A DNA stretch of 64,000 nucleotides from Xenophilus sp. E41 (GTDB lineage Bacteria; Pseudomonadota; Gammaproteobacteria; Burkholderiales; Burkholderiaceae_C). The position numbers and the translations under genes were made by a program. The stretch lies in NCBI RefSeq assembly GCF_003671765.1, contig NZ_QPIB01000037.1, positions 36,055 to 100,054 of the forward strand, in the 5' to 3' direction. The notes below the pieces were generated by a model. It was not told the DNA's origin and did no database searches. It saw nothing but the letters and a program-made list of their open reading frames with translations. Shown here piece after piece: positions 16,090 through 25,951 of the stretch (position 1 is the stretch's first letter; each line of letters starts with the position of its first letter).

Positions 16090-16098
16090 GGGCTTGGC

Positions 16099-16800
16099 TC
16101 AGCTTCGGAAGAGTCTGGAGTACTGGGTTTCATGCCGGGCGGACAGCACCGCGAGCATGGGTGAAAAAGCCTGGCGGCTGTCGTCGTCGAGACGCATGGC
16201 CGCCTCGACGGCGGTGGGCATTTCGCGCGCGAGGCGCGCCAGCATGCGCTGGCCCGCGCTCTGGCCCAGCGGCACGGCCTTGACTGCCGCGGCGGTCATG
16301 TTCTCGGCCCAGCCGAAGGCGAAGGCCAGGCAGCCGTCGCGCACCGCGGCACCGCTGCGGGCAGCGGCGAAGGCGAAGGCCACCGGGTAGGTGACGGGCA
16401 GGCCGGCGAAGGCCTCGGCCGCGTCCTCGTGGTGCAGCTTGAGCCATTCGAGGAAGGAGCGGCCCATCTGTTCGGTCTGCAGCAGGAACTCGGCGGACTC
16501 GCGGGTGGCCAGCACCCAGGCGTTCAGCGCCTGCACGCGCGCGCTGTCGGCGCGGCGCCATGCCTCGATCGCCGACGCGACCACGGCCAGGTCGCCGCGC
16601 GCGAGGGCGAGGTGTAGTTGGTCGACCAGCCAGTCGGCTGCCGTGGCCTCATCCTTCACGCCGGCCCATTCCACCGCCGCCTCGAGCCCCTCGGAGTACG
16701 AGAAGCCGCCCACCGGAAGTGCAGGCGAGGCGAGCCAGATCAGCTGCAGCAGGCTGCTGGCGTCGATGGTGTCGCGTGGCGCGGTCGCGGGCGCGTGCAT
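16099..16800 (-). CDS. ureF: Urease accessory protein UreF
   Basis: 233 aa, all-alpha protein. Recognisable segments: [28 protein letters not shown] at the N-terminus, the MGRSFLEW helix, and a C-terminal [27 protein letters not shown]. UreF bridges UreD and UreG and acts as GTPase checkpoint. Fourteen bp separate it from ureE upstream. No ureD is present in the window. Confidence 0.97.
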   Translation of the reverse strand: MHAPATAPRDTIDASSLLQLIWLASPALPVGGFSYSEGLEAAVEWAGVKDEATAADWLVDQLHLALARGDLAVVASAIEAWRRADSARVQALNAWVLATRESAEFLLQTEQMGRSFLEWLKLHHEDAAEAFAGLPVTYPVAFAFAAARSGAAVRDGCLAFAFGWAENMTAAAVKAVPLGQSAGQRMLARLAREMPTAVEAAMRLDDDSRQAFSPMLAVLSARHETQYSRLFRS

Positions 16801-16814
16801 GGGCTCGATGGGCT

Positions 16815-17426
16815 TCAGTGCGAGTGATTGCAGCCGGGGCCGTGGACATGCCCATGTCCGTGATGATCGCCGTGCACATGCTCGGGTGCGAGGACCAGCG
16901 GAGGCTGCCCATGGGCGTGTTCGTGCGGGTGGCCATGCGCGTCGTGGTCGTGGCCATGGCTGTGTCCACCGTGTCCGCCATACGCGCCCCCTTCGGGCTC
17001 GAAGGCGTCGTCCACCGCCACCACGATCAGGTGCATGGCGCGCAGCATGTCGGCCAGCACATGGTCGGGTTCGATCTTCAGGTGGTCGGGCTGCAGCTCG
17101 ATCGGCACGTGGCGGTTGCCCAGGTGATAGGCGGCGCGCGTGAGGTCGAAGGGCGTGCCGTGGGCCGGGCAGTGCGTGATGCGCAGCACCGGCTGCTTCG
17201 CGGCGACCACGCGCAGCAGCGACCCGTCTTCCAGCACCAGCACGTCGCCGCCGCGCACGGCCGTGCCGCGCGGCAGGAAGACGCCGACCTGCCGGCCCTG
17301 TGAATCGGTGGCGTCGAAGCGGCTCTTCTGGCGCACGTCCCAGTCGAGTTCGACCGTGGCGGCGCGCTTGAGCAGCACGGGCGCGAGACCGCGGCCCTGG
17401 GGCATGATTTTGTTGGCGGTGAGCAT
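16815..17426 (-). CDS. ureE: Urease accessory nickel metallochaperone UreE
   Basis: 203 aa from the ATG at 17426 ([19 protein letters not shown]). The N-terminal peptide-binding domain is followed by the metal-binding domain with [12 protein letters not shown] (conserved His) and a C-terminal His-rich tail of about 50 residues ([21 protein letters not shown] and further [12 protein letters not shown]), the nickel-storing end found in Klebsiella-type UreE. Delivers Ni2+ to UreG. It is separated from ureC by an acetyltransferase gene. Confidence 0.97.
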   Translation of the reverse strand: MLTANKIMPQGRGLAPVLLKRAATVELDWDVRQKSRFDATDSQGRQVGVFLPRGTAVRGGDVLVLEDGSLLRVVAAKQPVLRITHCPAHGTPFDLTRAAYHLGNRHVPIELQPDHLKIEPDHVLADMLRAMHLIVVAVDDAFEPEGGAYGGHGGHSHGHDHDAHGHPHEHAHGQPPLVLAPEHVHGDHHGHGHVHGPGCNHSH

Positions 17427-17509
17427 GGTGTGTGGCGTCTGTTGGCAGGCAGTGAGGCAGGGCAGGGCGCCATTGTCCCGCGACACCATGGCCCTGTGGG
17501 TGCGGCGCC

Positions 17510-17989
17510 CTAGAGCATCCGCGTCATGAAGTGGCTCGCCGGGTCGTTCGTGTAGTCCGAGAACGGCGCACAGGCTTCGAAGCCGTGCCGGGCGTAGAGC
17601 GCCCGTGCCGGCGCGAAGAAGGGTTGGCTTCCCGTCTCCAGGCTCATGCGGGTGTGTCCTGCGGCGCGGGCCTCGGCCAGTGCGTGGGTCAGCAACTGCG
17701 CCGCGATGCCCTGGCCGCGCAAGTGCGCGGCGGTGCGCATGGACTTGAGTTCCGAATGGCCGTCGTCCAGCCGTTTCAATGCCACGGTGCCCGCCAGCGC
17801 CTCGCCGGTCGCATCGGCCGTCCAGGCGCTCCAGAACCGGATCCCGGGTCGGCGCAGGCCCTCCAGGTCCAGCGCATGCACGCTTTCGGGCGGCGACACG
17901 CGGCGCATGTCCGCCAGATGCTCTTCCAGGAAGGCGGCGATGCGAGGGTCGCGCAGGTCGTCCAGGCGAATGTGCAGCGCCACCGCCAT
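17510..17989 (-). CDS. GNAT-family N-acetyltransferase inside the urease cluster
   Basis: 159 aa. GNAT fold: motif [21 protein letters not shown] carries the acetyl-CoA pyrophosphate loop (R-G-Q-G-I-A), followed by [24 protein letters not shown] (motif B). Resembles YitI/ArgA-type small acetyltransferases; substrate unknown. It begins 3 bp after the ureC stop and precedes ureE, so it is read as part of the urease transcript. Not a known urease maturation factor; position suggests an accessory or hitch-hiking role. Confidence 0.9.
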   Translation of the reverse strand: MAVALHIRLDDLRDPRIAAFLEEHLADMRRVSPPESVHALDLEGLRRPGIRFWSAWTADATGEALAGTVALKRLDDGHSELKSMRTAAHLRGQGIAAQLLTHALAEARAAGHTRMSLETGSQPFFAPARALYARHGFEACAPFSDYTNDPASHFMTRML

Positions 17990-17992
17990 CGG

Positions 17993-19711
17993 TCAGAAGA
18001 GGAAATAGCGCTGCGTCATCGGCAGCACTTTGGCCGGCTCGCAGGTCAGCAGCACGCCGTCGGCACGCACGGCGTAGGTCTGGTGGTCGATCTCCATCTT
18101 CGGCGCATAGCCGTTGTGGATCAGGTGCTCCTTGCGCACGCCGCGGATGTTCTTCACCGCGCTCACGTTCTTGGCGAGGCCGTAGCGTTCCTTCACGCCT
18201 GCCGCCAGGCCGGCCTGCGACACGAAGGTCAGCGAGCTCTTCGCCAGCGAACCGCCGAAGGCGCCGAACATCGGCCGGTAGTGCACCGGCTGCGGCGTGG
18301 GGATGCTGGCGTTGGGGTCGCCCATCGCTGCCATGGCGATGCTCCCGCCCTTGAGGATGCAGAAAGGCTTGACGCCGAAGAAGGCCGGCTTCCACACGAC
18401 GATGTCGGCCCACTTGCCCACTTCGAGGCTGCCCACCTCGTGCGCGATGCCGTGCGAGATGGCGGGGTTGATCGTGTACTTGGCGATGTAGCGCCTGGCG
18501 CGGAAGTTGTCGGCGCGCTCGCTGTCCTCGGGCAGCGCGCCACGCTGTGCCTTCATCTTGCTCGCCGTCTGCCAGGTGCGGATGATGACCTCGCCCACGC
18601 GGCCCATGGCCTGCGAATCGCTGCTCATCATGCTGATGGCGCCCAGGTCGTGCAGGATGTCCTCGGCCGCGATGGTCTCCTTGCGGATGCGCGACTCGGC
18701 GAAGGCGAGGTCTTCGGCGATGGCGGCGTCGAGGTGGTGGCACACCATGAGCATGTCGACGTGTTCGTCGAGCGTGTTCACGGTGTAGGGCATCGTGGGG
18801 TTGGTGGAGGAGGGCAGGAAGTTCGCCTCGCCCACCACGCGCAGGATGTCCGGCGCGTGGCCGCCGCCCGCGCCCTCGGTATGGAACGCACACAGCGACC
18901 GGCCCTTGGTGGCCGCGATGGTGTCCTCGACGAAGCCCGACTCGTTCAGCGTGTCGGAATGGATCGCCACCTGCGTGTCGGTGGCCTCGGCCACGTCCAG
19001 GCAGTGGTCGATGGCCGAGGGCGTGGTGCCCCAGTCCTCGTGCAGCTTCAGGCCGATCACGCCGGCCTCGATCTGCTCGTGCAGGGCCTCCGGCCGGCTC
19101 GCGTTGCCCTTGCCCAGGAAGCCGAGGTTCATCGGGAAGGCATCGGCCGCCTGCAGCATGCGCTCGATGTGCCAGGGGCCGGGCGTGCAGGTGGTGGCGA
19201 AGGTGCCGGTGGCCGGCCCGGTGCCTCCGCCAAGCATGGTGGTCACGCCGCTGGCCAGCGCCTCCTCGATCTGCTGCGGGCAGATGAAGTGGATGTGGCT
19301 GTCGATGCCGCCGGCCGTGACGATATTGCCCTCGCAGCTGATGACTTCGGTGCCGGGGCCGATGACGATGTCCACGCCGGGCTGCGTGTCGGGGTTGCCG
19401 GCCTTGCCGATGGCGGCGATGCGGCCGTCCTTGAGGCCGATGTCGGCCTTGACGATGCCCCAGTGATCGAGGATGAGCGCATTGGTCAGCACCGTGTCGA
19501 CGCTGCCCTGCGCGCGCGTGCGCTGGCTCTGCGCCATGCCGTCGCGGATCGTCTTGCCGCCGCCGAACTTGACTTCTTCGCCGTAGCCGCCGGCGCGCAG
19601 GGTGTAGTCCTCCTCGACCTCGATCACCAGGCCCGTGTCGGCCAGGCGGACGCGGTCGCCCACGGTGGGGCCGAAAATTTCTGCATAGGCGCGGCGAGAG
19701 ATGGTGGCCAC
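17993..19711 (-). CDS. ureC: Urease alpha subunit UreC
   Basis: 572 aa from a GTG at 19711 ([16 protein letters not shown]), the start expected from family length; the open frame continues upstream into a repeat. Nickel ligands by alignment of motifs: His139 and His141 (DSHIHF), carbamylated Lys222 (GLKLHEDWG), His251 (IHSDTLNE), His277 ([10 protein letters not shown]), Asp365 (SSDSQAMGR); mobile flap Cys324-His325 (MVCHHLD). Hydrolyses urea to ammonia and carbamate. All catalytic residues are present. Unusually, a 120 bp hairpin repeat separates it from ureB. Confidence 0.98.
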   Translation of the reverse strand: MATISRRAYAEIFGPTVGDRVRLADTGLVIEVEEDYTLRAGGYGEEVKFGGGKTIRDGMAQSQRTRAQGSVDTVLTNALILDHWGIVKADIGLKDGRIAAIGKAGNPDTQPGVDIVIGPGTEVISCEGNIVTAGGIDSHIHFICPQQIEEALASGVTTMLGGGTGPATGTFATTCTPGPWHIERMLQAADAFPMNLGFLGKGNASRPEALHEQIEAGVIGLKLHEDWGTTPSAIDHCLDVAEATDTQVAIHSDTLNESGFVEDTIAATKGRSLCAFHTEGAGGGHAPDILRVVGEANFLPSSTNPTMPYTVNTLDEHVDMLMVCHHLDAAIAEDLAFAESRIRKETIAAEDILHDLGAISMMSSDSQAMGRVGEVIIRTWQTASKMKAQRGALPEDSERADNFRARRYIAKYTINPAISHGIAHEVGSLEVGKWADIVVWKPAFFGVKPFCILKGGSIAMAAMGDPNASIPTPQPVHYRPMFGAFGGSLAKSSLTFVSQAGLAAGVKERYGLAKNVSAVKNIRGVRKEHLIHNGYAPKMEIDHQTYAVRADGVLLTCEPAKVLPMTQRYFLF

Positions 19712-19743
19712 AGCGTTGTCCTGGGTGGGAGGTTCAAAAAGTC

Positions 19744-19863
19744 GGACAGCCGAACGCGGCGGGCGCAGAGGTGACGCGAAGGGCGCAGAAGAAATACCGC
19801 AATTTGCTTTGTCTTTCCTGCGTGTTCTGCGAAATCTCTGCGCCCTCTTGCGTTCGGCTGTCC
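19744..19863. repeat. Long imperfect palindromic element between ureB and ureC
   Basis: Outer 14 bp arms are perfect inverted repeats: GGACAGCCGAACGC (19744-19757) and GCGTTCGGCTGTCC (19850-19863). Inside, GGGCGCAGAG-type and TTTCGC-type blocks also pair imperfectly (left GGGCGCAGAGGTGACGCGAA, right complement GGGCGCAGAGATTTCGCAGA). It lies wholly between the ureB stop and the ureC start. A related palindrome built on GCGAAGG/TTTCGCG blocks is at 62016-62125. Probably a mobile or repetitive intergenic hairpin; effect on ureC expression unknown. Confidence 0.75.
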
Positions 19864-19874
19864 GCGTTCGGTTT

Positions 19875-20183
19875 TCAGAGCGGCCCTTGCACCAGCCCGC
19901 GAAAGCCGTACACGGTGCGGGCGCCCGCATAGTCGACCAGCTCCACCGTGCGCTGCTGCCCCGGCTCGAAGCGCACGGCCGTGCCCGAGGCGATGTTCAG
20001 CCGCATGCCGCGCGCGGCGTTGCGGTCGAAGTCGAGCGCGCCGTTGGTTTCGGCGAAGTGGTAGTGCGAGCCGACCTGGATGGGCCGGTCGGCGGTGTTC
20101 TTCACCACCACCGTCAGCGTGCGGCGGCCCGGATTCAGGTCGTGGTCGCCCGCGTCGATCAGCAGTTCACCAGGGATCGTCAT
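19875..20183 (-). CDS. ureB: Urease beta subunit UreB
   Basis: 102 aa from the ATG at 20183 ([20 protein letters not shown]), the normal size of free-standing UreB. Conserved signatures [21 protein letters not shown] and [24 protein letters not shown]. Non-catalytic structural subunit of the (UreABC)3 enzyme. Thirteen bp after hupE/ureJ. Confidence 0.98.
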   Translation of the reverse strand: MTIPGELLIDAGDHDLNPGRRTLTVVVKNTADRPIQVGSHYHFAETNGALDFDRNAARGMRLNIASGTAVRFEPGQQRTVELVDYAGARTVYGFRGLVQGPL

Positions 20184-20196
20184 CGCCGCGCTCCGT

Positions 20197-20799
20197 TCAG
20201 GCGAGTCCGCCGAGCAGCGCGGCGCCCAGCAGCGCCACGGCCGCGCCGGCGATGCGCGGCATCCAGCGGTTGGCATGGCGCAGCGCGTAACCCAGGCCGA
20301 TGCCGGCCACGTGCAGCAGCGCGGTGGCCGCGACCATGCCGGCCAGGGTGAGCGCCGCATCCGGCTCGCCGGCCAGTTCGTGGCCATGCGCGATGCCATG
20401 GAAGATCGCGAACACACCGACCAGCGCCGCGGCGGCCATTGCCGGGAGACGCTTCTGCGTGAGCACCAGCAGGCCCAGCACCAGCAGCGAGGCCGCGATC
20501 ATCGGTTCCACCGCGGGCAGGTGCAGGCCGGCCAGGCCCATCAGTGCACCCACCAGCAGCATGGCGACGAAGCCCAGCGGCGCCCACAGCAGGTCGGTAC
20601 CGCGGCGCGCCACCAGGGCGCTCCACAGGCCCACCGCCACCATGGCGGCCAGGTGGTCCAGACCGGTCAGCGGGTGCATGAAGCCCGCGGCCAGGCCGTG
20701 GTGCAGGCCGGCATCGGCGCCCGTGTGGGCGAGGGCGGGCAGGGCGGTCAGGCTGGCGAGCGCAACGGCGGCGACGCGGGCAGGGCGGGTGAAGGACAT
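20197..20799 (-). CDS. ureJ: HupE/UreJ-family nickel transporter-like membrane protein
   Basis: 200 aa with a cleavable N-terminal signal ([17 protein letters not shown]...ALAH) and about six membrane helices. [26 protein letters not shown] contains the His-rich HP-x2-G-x-DH motif of HupE/UreJ, and [10 protein letters not shown] repeats a His motif in a later helix. Members are proposed to import or export Ni2+ for hydrogenase or urease. GGAGACC ribosome-binding site. Lies between ureA and ureB, a position seen for ureJ in some betaproteobacteria. Confidence 0.93.
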   Translation of the reverse strand: MSFTRPARVAAVALASLTALPALAHTGADAGLHHGLAAGFMHPLTGLDHLAAMVAVGLWSALVARRGTDLLWAPLGFVAMLLVGALMGLAGLHLPAVEPMIAASLLVLGLLVLTQKRLPAMAAAALVGVFAIFHGIAHGHELAGEPDAALTLAGMVAATALLHVAGIGLGYALRHANRWMPRIAGAAVALLGAALLGGLA

Positions 20800-20819
20800 G
20801 GGGGCGGTCTCCGGGGAAA

Positions 20820-21122
20820 TCAGGCAATCGGCTGGTGCACGGTCACGAGCTTCGTGCCGTCGGGAAAGGTTGCTTCGACCTGGATGTCGGGAATCATCTC
20901 CGGCACCCCTTCCATCACGTCGTCGCGCGTCAGGACGGAACGGCCCTCGCTCATCAGCGCGGCGACCGTCTTGCCGTCGCGCGCACCTTCCATGACGGCG
21001 GCTGAGATCAGGGCCACCGCCTCGGGATAGTTCAGCTTCAGCCCGCGGGCCTTGCGCCGCTCCGCCAGCAGGGCGGCGGTGAAGATCAGGAGCTTGTCTT
21101 TCTCTCTGGGAGTCAATTCCAT
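20820..21122 (-). CDS. ureA: Urease gamma subunit UreA
   Basis: 100 aa from the ATG at 21122 ([20 protein letters not shown]). Conserved [23 protein letters not shown] and [31 protein letters not shown]. First gene of the urease cluster here; ureD, usually just upstream in relatives, is missing and replaced by a divergent kinase gene. The start lies about 50 bp downstream of the predicted start point of a sigma54-type promoter. Confidence 0.98.
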   Translation of the reverse strand: MELTPREKDKLLIFTAALLAERRKARGLKLNYPEAVALISAAVMEGARDGKTVAALMSEGRSVLTRDDVMEGVPEMIPDIQVEATFPDGTKLVTVHQPIA

Positions 21123-21164
21123 ATCGCTGGGCTCGATGTTGCTTCGCTGTGGTCGCGAAGCATT

Positions 21165-24100
21165 ATGGGCAACGACGCATCCTTGCAACAGTCGTGCCGC
21201 GGGCCGGCTTCGGCATGGAATGTGCACCGCAATGGTGTGCCCCCTGACTCCGCCTCCGCCATCGAACCGTCCGACGCCGACCGCGAGGACGCGCCCCAGC
21301 GCATCGTCAAGGTCCGGCGCGACTACAACAGCTGGGTCGGCAGCGAGACGCTGGAGGACTACGCGCTGCGCTTCACGCCGCAGCGCTTTCGCAAGTGGTC
21401 GGAATGGCGCGTGGCCAACACCGCCTTCGGGGCGGCGTCCTTCCTGATCCTGGAAGCCGTGGGCGCCACGCTGCTGGTGCAGTACGGCTTCGCGAACGCC
21501 TTCTGGGCCATCCTGGCGACGGGACTCATCATCTTCCTGGCCGGCTGGCCGATCAGCGTCTACGCGGCGCGCTACGGCGTCGACATGGACCTGCTCACGC
21601 GTGGCGCGGGCTTCGGCTACATCGGCTCGACCATCACTTCGCTGATCTACGCCAGCTTCACCTTCATCTTCTTCGCGCTCGAGGCGGCCGTGATGGCCTA
21701 CGCGCTGGAACTGGCCCTGGGCGTCCCGCCGGCCTGGGGCTACCTGGTGTGTGCGCTGGTCGTCATCCCGCTGGTCACGCACGGCGTCTCGGCCATCAGC
21801 CGCCTGCAGCTGTGGACGCAGCCGATCTGGCTGCTCATGCTGGTGGTGCCCTTCGGCTTCGTGCTGATGCGCGATCCTGGTGCGTTTGCCGGCATCACGC
21901 ACTACGCCGGGGATCGCAGAGGTTCGGCGGGCTTCAGTCTGCACCTTTTCGGTGCCGCGTTGACGGTGGGCATCGCCCTCATCACCCAGATGGGCGAGCA
22001 GGCCGACTACCTGCGTTTCATGCCCGCGCGCACCCGCGCCAACCGTGGCCGCTGGTGGCTGGGCGTGATGGCGGGCGGGCCGGGCTGGGTGGTGCTGGGC
22101 GTGGTCAAGATGCTGGGCGGCGCGCTGCTGGCCTACCTGGCGATCACCCACATGGTGCCGACCGAACGCGCCGTGGACCCGAACCAGATGTACCTCGCGG
22201 CCTACGAGTACGTCTTCCCGCACTACGGCTGGGCGGTGGCGGCGACGGCGCTCTTCGTCGTGATCTCGCAGCTCAAGATCAACGTGACCAACGCCTACGC
22301 GGGCTCGCTGGCCTGGAGCAACTTCTTCTCGCGCGTCACGCACAGCCACCCGGGGCGCGTGGTGTGGGTGGTGTTCAACGCGCTCATCGCCTTCATGCTG
22401 ATGGAGATGAACGTGTTCGAGGCCCTGGGCGACGTGCTGGGCCTGTACGCCAACATCGCCATCGCCTGGATGATGGCGGTGGTCGCCGACCTGGTGGTCA
22501 ACAAGCCGCTGGGCCTGTCGCCGCCGGGCATCGAGTTCAAGCGCGCCCACCTGTGGGACATCAACCCGGTCGGCGTCGGCGCGATGGTGCTGGCCTCGGC
22601 CCTGTCGATCACGGCGCACCTGGGCGTGTTCGGGCCGCTGGCGCAGTCCTTCTCGGCCGTGATCGCGCTGGGCACGGCCTTCGTGACGGCGCCGCTGATC
22701 GCGTGGGCGACGAAGGGGCGCTATTACCTTGCGCGTGACTCCGCTCCCGTCCGCCAACGGGAGAAGGGGAGAAAAATCCGTTGGGCAAAGGTCGAGCAAG
22801 CCGCGTCGGCAGCGCTGGTCACCCAGCGCTGCGTGATCTGCGAACGGGAGTACGAAGGCCCCGACATGGCGCATTGCCCCGCGTACCAGGGCGCCATCTG
22901 TTCGCTGTGCTGCACCCTCGACGCCCGCTGCGGCGACCTGTGCAAGCCGCAGGCCTCGCTTTCGGCGCAGTGGTCGGCCACCCTGCGCTGGCTGCTGCCG
23001 CGGCGCGTGTGGCCCTACCTCGACACCGGCCTGGGCCACTTCATCATGCTCATGCTGATCGTCGTGCCGCTGCTGGCGGCGGTGTTCGGCGTGCTCTACC
23101 AGCAGGAGCTGCGCGGCGTCGGCGAATGGGTGCAGGCGGGCACCGCCGCGGCCCCGGGCGTGGGCAAGGCGGTGGGCGCCGAGGTGGGCAGCGCACTGCG
23201 CGGCGGCTTCTTCAAGGCCTACATGGCGCTGCTGCTCATCGCGGGCATCGTCGCCTGGTGGCTGGTGCTGGCGCACCAGAGCCGCAAGGTGGCGCAGGAG
23301 GAGTCGAACCGCCAGACCCACCTGCTCATGCGCGAGATCGAACTGCACCGCGAGACCGACCGCGCCCTGCAGGAGGCCAAGCAGACGGCCGATGCCGCCA
23401 ACCAGGCCAAGAGCCGCTACATCAGCGCCATCAGCCACGAACTGCGCACGCCGCTCAACTCGATCCTCGGCTACGCCCAGCTCATGGGCGAGGACGCCTC
23501 CGTGCCGCCGCACCGCCAGCAGGCCGTGGCGGTCATCAAGCGCGGCGGCGAGCACCTGCTGTCGCTCATCGAGGGCACGCTGGACCTGGCCCACATCGAG
23601 TCGGGCAAGCTGACGTTGCAGGCGCGGCCGCTGCGCTTCGTCGACATGCTGCGCGAGCTGGCCGAGATGTTCGAGCCGCAGGCCGCCGACAAGGGCCTGC
23701 GCTTTCGCTTCGAGCCCACGGGCGCCCTGCCCGAGGTGGTGCGCGCCGACGAGAAGCGCGTGCGCCAGATCCTCATCAACCTGCTGGGCAATGCCATCAA
23801 GTTCACCGCCCGCGGCGAGGTGGGCCTGCGCGTGGCCTATGCGCGCGAGTTCGCCACCCTCGAGATCGAGGACACCGGCCCCGGCATGGACGCGCAGGCG
23901 CTGGCGCGCATCTTCGAGCCCTTCGTGCGCGTCGAGTCGCCCGGCACGGCGGCCACACCGGGCGCCGGCCTGGGCCTGACCATGGCCAAGATGCTCACCG
24001 ACCTCATGGGCGGCGAGATGAAGGTGCAGAGCACGCCCGGGCAGGGCTCGGTGTTCCGGGTGCGTCTTTTCCTGCCGCGGGTGCACGACGCGCCGGCGCG

Positions 24101-24887
24101 GGCGGCGAACACGGCCCCGTCGCCTGCCGTGGCGGCACGCCCCCGCCGTGGCTACGAAGGCGAGCGCCGCCGCCTGCTGGTGGTCGACAACGAGGAGACC
24201 GACCGCGAACTGCTCGTGCATCTGCTGGCGCCGCTGGGCTTCGAGCTGCGCACCGCCGCCAGCGGCCACGACGCGCTCGACCTGCTGGCCGCCGGCTTCC
24301 GTCCCCACGCCATGTTCGTCGACCTTGCGATGCCGGGCATCGACGGGTGGGAAACGCTGCGCCGGGCGCGGGCCTTCTGGGAGGCAGGCGACGGCGGGGG
24401 CCGGCCGGCGCCGGGCCGCCCCAAGCCGGACGCGGCCCCCTCGGGGGGCAGCGAGGACACGCAGTGCCGAGCGTGGGGGCCAGCAACCGCCATCGTCTCG
24501 GCCAATGCCTTCGACAAGCGGCTGGAGAACGACGTCGGCATCACGCCCGAGGACTTCTTCGTCAAGCCGGTGCGCCACAGCGAGCTGCTGGACTGGTTGG
24601 AGCGCCGGCTGCAACTGCGCTGGACCGACACGCCCGCGACGGCGGCGCAGCCGCCCGCAGCCGAGGCGCCCGTGGCCCCGTCGCCCGAACGCCTGCGTGC
24701 CCTGGAAGAGGCCGTCCAGCTCGGTTACCTTCGCGGCATCATGAAGCAGCTCGACGAGATCGACGCGGCGCAGCCGGCCTGTGCCGCCTGGACCGCGCAG
24801 CAGCGCACGCGCGCGCGGCAGTTCCAGTTCGAAGCGATGGCCGAGGCCATCCGCCGCGCCGGCGCGGCGCCGGAGTCCGTGGCATGA
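21165..24887 (+). CDS. NCS1 permease fused to Cys-rich segment and hybrid histidine kinase-receiver
   Basis: 1240 aa from ATG 21165; GTG 21237 (residue 25) is equally plausible and would leave a normal divergent promoter gap. Residues about 45-525 are a purine/cytosine/allantoin-type NCS1 transporter with about 12 membrane helices ([38 protein letters not shown]). Residues 556-593 hold eight cysteines in a zinc-finger-like cluster (CVIC...CSLCC...CGDLC). Then two membrane helices, HisKA with His758 ([20 protein letters not shown]), HATPase_c ([27 protein letters not shown]), and a receiver ([13 protein letters not shown], Asp in [12 protein letters not shown]). The receiver is interrupted by about 35 repeat-encoded residues (1072-1106). 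Analogous in logic to CbrA, an SLC5-kinase fusion. Divergent from urease; likely senses a nitrogenous solute (inference). Confidence 0.93.
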   Translation: MGNDASLQQSCRGPASAWNVHRNGVPPDSASAIEPSDADREDAPQRIVKVRRDYNSWVGSETLEDYALRFTPQRFRKWSEWRVANTAFGAASFLILEAVGATLLVQYGFANAFWAILATGLIIFLAGWPISVYAARYGVDMDLLTRGAGFGYIGSTITSLIYASFTFIFFALEAAVMAYALELALGVPPAWGYLVCALVVIPLVTHGVSAISRLQLWTQPIWLLMLVVPFGFVLMRDPGAFAGITHYAGDRRGSAGFSLHLFGAALTVGIALITQMGEQADYLRFMPARTRANRGRWWLGVMAGGPGWVVLGVVKMLGGALLAYLAITHMVPTERAVDPNQMYLAAYEYVFPHYGWAVAATALFVVISQLKINVTNAYAGSLAWSNFFSRVTHSHPGRVVWVVFNALIAFMLMEMNVFEALGDVLGLYANIAIAWMMAVVADLVVNKPLGLSPPGIEFKRAHLWDINPVGVGAMVLASALSITAHLGVFGPLAQSFSAVIALGTAFVTAPLIAWATKGRYYLARDSAPVRQREKGRKIRWAKVEQAASAALVTQRCVICEREYEGPDMAHCPAYQGAICSLCCTLDARCGDLCKPQASLSAQWSATLRWLLPRRVWPYLDTGLGHFIMLMLIVVPLLAAVFGVLYQQELRGVGEWVQAGTAAAPGVGKAVGAEVGSALRGGFFKAYMALLLIAGIVAWWLVLAHQSRKVAQEESNRQTHLLMREIELHRETDRALQEAKQTADAANQAKSRYISAISHELRTPLNSILGYAQLMGEDASVPPHRQQAVAVIKRGGEHLLSLIEGTLDLAHIESGKLTLQARPLRFVDMLRELAEMFEPQAADKGLRFRFEPTGALPEVVRADEKRVRQILINLLGNAIKFTARGEVGLRVAYAREFATLEIEDTGPGMDAQALARIFEPFVRVESPGTAATPGAGLGLTMAKMLTDLMGGEMKVQSTPGQGSVFRVRLFLPRVHDAPARAANTAPSPAVAARPRRGYEGERRRLLVVDNEETDRELLVHLLAPLGFELRTAASGHDALDLLAAGFRPHAMFVDLAMPGIDGWETLRRARAFWEAGDGGGRPAPGRPKPDAAPSGGSEDTQCRAWGPATAIVSANAFDKRLENDVGITPEDFFVKPVRHSELLDWLERRLQLRWTDTPATAAQPPAAEAPVAPSPERLRALEEAVQLGYLRGIMKQLDEIDAAQPACAAWTAQQRTRARQFQFEAMAEAIRRAGAAPESVA
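21184..21199 (-). promoter_or_regulatory. Predicted sigma54 (-24/-12) promoter of the urease operon
   Basis: Minus strand reads CGGCACG-ACTG-TTGCA, matching the sigma54 consensus TGGCACG-N4-TTGCA at all but the first base, with the required GG and GC spacing. It would start transcription near 21173 and give ureA a leader of about 50 nt. Nitrogen-regulated urease under sigma54/NtrC is known in several bacteria; direct evidence here is the sequence match and position only. Confidence 0.7.
21223..21239. promoter_or_regulatory. NtrC-binding-site-like dyad upstream of ureA
   Basis: TGCACC-N5-GGTGTG, against the NtrC consensus TGCACC-N5-GGTGCA, so one half is perfect and the other has four matching bases. 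Centre about 35 bp upstream of the -24 element, closer than many NtrC enhancers. It overlaps the 5' part of the divergent permease-kinase frame, near its alternative GTG start. Confidence 0.5.
24406..24480. repeat. GC-rich repeat inserted in frame within the receiver domain
   Basis: Segment with CCGGGCCGCCCCAAG, CCCCCTCGGGGGGCAG and GAGCGTGGGGGC blocks, the same three blocks in the same order as the tandem copies at 40785-40966 and a diverged copy at 31912-32052. Here it is translated ([20 protein letters not shown]...CRAWGP) between helix 3 and strand 4 of the receiver without breaking the frame. Confidence 0.75.
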
Positions 24888-25915
24888 AGCCGCCGCCGTC
24901 GCCCCTGGCCGCCAGCCTGCGCGAGGAGACCGCGCGCGGCGACCTGGTGCTCATCGTCGACGACGTGCCCGACAACCTCGCCGTGCTGCACGACGCGCTG
25001 GACGAGTCGGGCTACACGGTGCTGGTGGCGACCAGCGGCGAGGCCGCACTGGTCCGCGCCGCCCAGGCGCAGCCCGACATCGTGCTGCTCGACGCCATGA
25101 TGCCGGGGATGGACGGCTTCGAGGTCGCGCGCCGGCTCAAGGCCGATGTGGCCACGGCGCACATTCCCATCGTGTTCATGACCGGGCTGACCGAGACCGA
25201 GCACCTGGTGGCCGCGCTGGACGCCGGCGGCGTGGACTACGTGACCAAGCCGATCAAGCCCAAGGAAGTGCTGGCGCGCATGAACGTGCACCTGCAGGGC
25301 GCCCGCGCCGCGCGCCAGCAGGCCCAGCAGGCCGGCCAGGCGCGCAATGCGCTCGATGCCTTCGGCTATGCCAGCATCACGGTGCGCATGCCCGAGGGGC
25401 GACTCATCTGGCAGACATCGCTGGCGCGCGACCTGCTGCTGCGCTATTGCGGCACCACCGCGCCGCAGACGCCCGCAGCCGTGCTCGACTGGCTGCACCA
25501 GCACCTGCCTACCACGGCAGGCGGTGTGGAGCCGCCGCCGCTGACCATCGAGCAGGGCGCGCGCCACCTGCAGCTGCGCGTGCACCAGCAGACGGGAGAC
25601 CGGGACGAGCCCGGGCAGAACCTGCCGGGCTGGGCCGGCGACTGGCTGCTCATCATCCGCGAGGTGTCCGACGCCAGCGTGATCGAGGCCATGAGCCTGG
25701 CACTCAAGCTCACGGCGCGCGAGGCCGAGGTGCTGTACTGGGTGGTCAAGGGCAAGACCAACAAGGACATCGGCGACATCCTCGGCAGCAGCCCGGCCAC
25801 CGCCAAGAAGCACCTCGAGCGCGTGTTCGTCAAGCTCGGCGTGGAGACGCGCACCGCGGCGGCGGGTGTGGCCCTCAAGCGCATCCGCATGATCCAGCCG
25901 CATTTCGAGGTGTAG
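24884..25915 (+). CDS. LuxR/NarL-type response regulator, partner of the permease-kinase
   Basis: 343 aa; its ATG overlaps the kinase stop (ATGA), indicating translational coupling. Receiver at residues 20-140 with phosphoacceptor Asp70 ([12 protein letters not shown]), Thr in [11 protein letters not shown] and Lys in VTKPIKP. A middle region (about 150-270) of PAS-like character precedes a C-terminal LuxR helix-turn-helix ([44 protein letters not shown]). Probably the output of the neighbouring kinase; targets may include urease or urea/purine uptake genes (inference). Confidence 0.95.
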   Translation: MKPPPSPLAASLREETARGDLVLIVDDVPDNLAVLHDALDESGYTVLVATSGEAALVRAAQAQPDIVLLDAMMPGMDGFEVARRLKADVATAHIPIVFMTGLTETEHLVAALDAGGVDYVTKPIKPKEVLARMNVHLQGARAARQQAQQAGQARNALDAFGYASITVRMPEGRLIWQTSLARDLLLRYCGTTAPQTPAAVLDWLHQHLPTTAGGVEPPPLTIEQGARHLQLRVHQQTGDRDEPGQNLPGWAGDWLLIIREVSDASVIEAMSLALKLTAREAEVLYWVVKGKTNKDIGDILGSSPATAKKHLERVFVKLGVETRTAAAGVALKRIRMIQPHFEV

Positions 25916-25951
25916 CGAAGGCGCCATGCGGGGCGGCTATGCTGCGCGCCC

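Noticed and set aside
14582..21164. Search for ureD within or beside the urease cluster
   Set aside because: None of the frames in this region, on either strand, has UreD character; the GNAT and HupE-like genes are clearly other families.
24379..24486. Frameshift or assembly error in the permease-kinase receiver
   Set aside because: The reading frame is intact on both sides and the extra sequence matches a repeat found elsewhere in the window, so insertion is the simpler reading.
20820..24614. A 1264-codon open frame on the minus strand antisense to the permease-kinase
   Set aside because: Its last 100 codons are the real ureA; the rest is low-complexity His/Arg/Gln-rich antisense of a high-GC gene in the frame that lacks stops. 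No conserved motifs.
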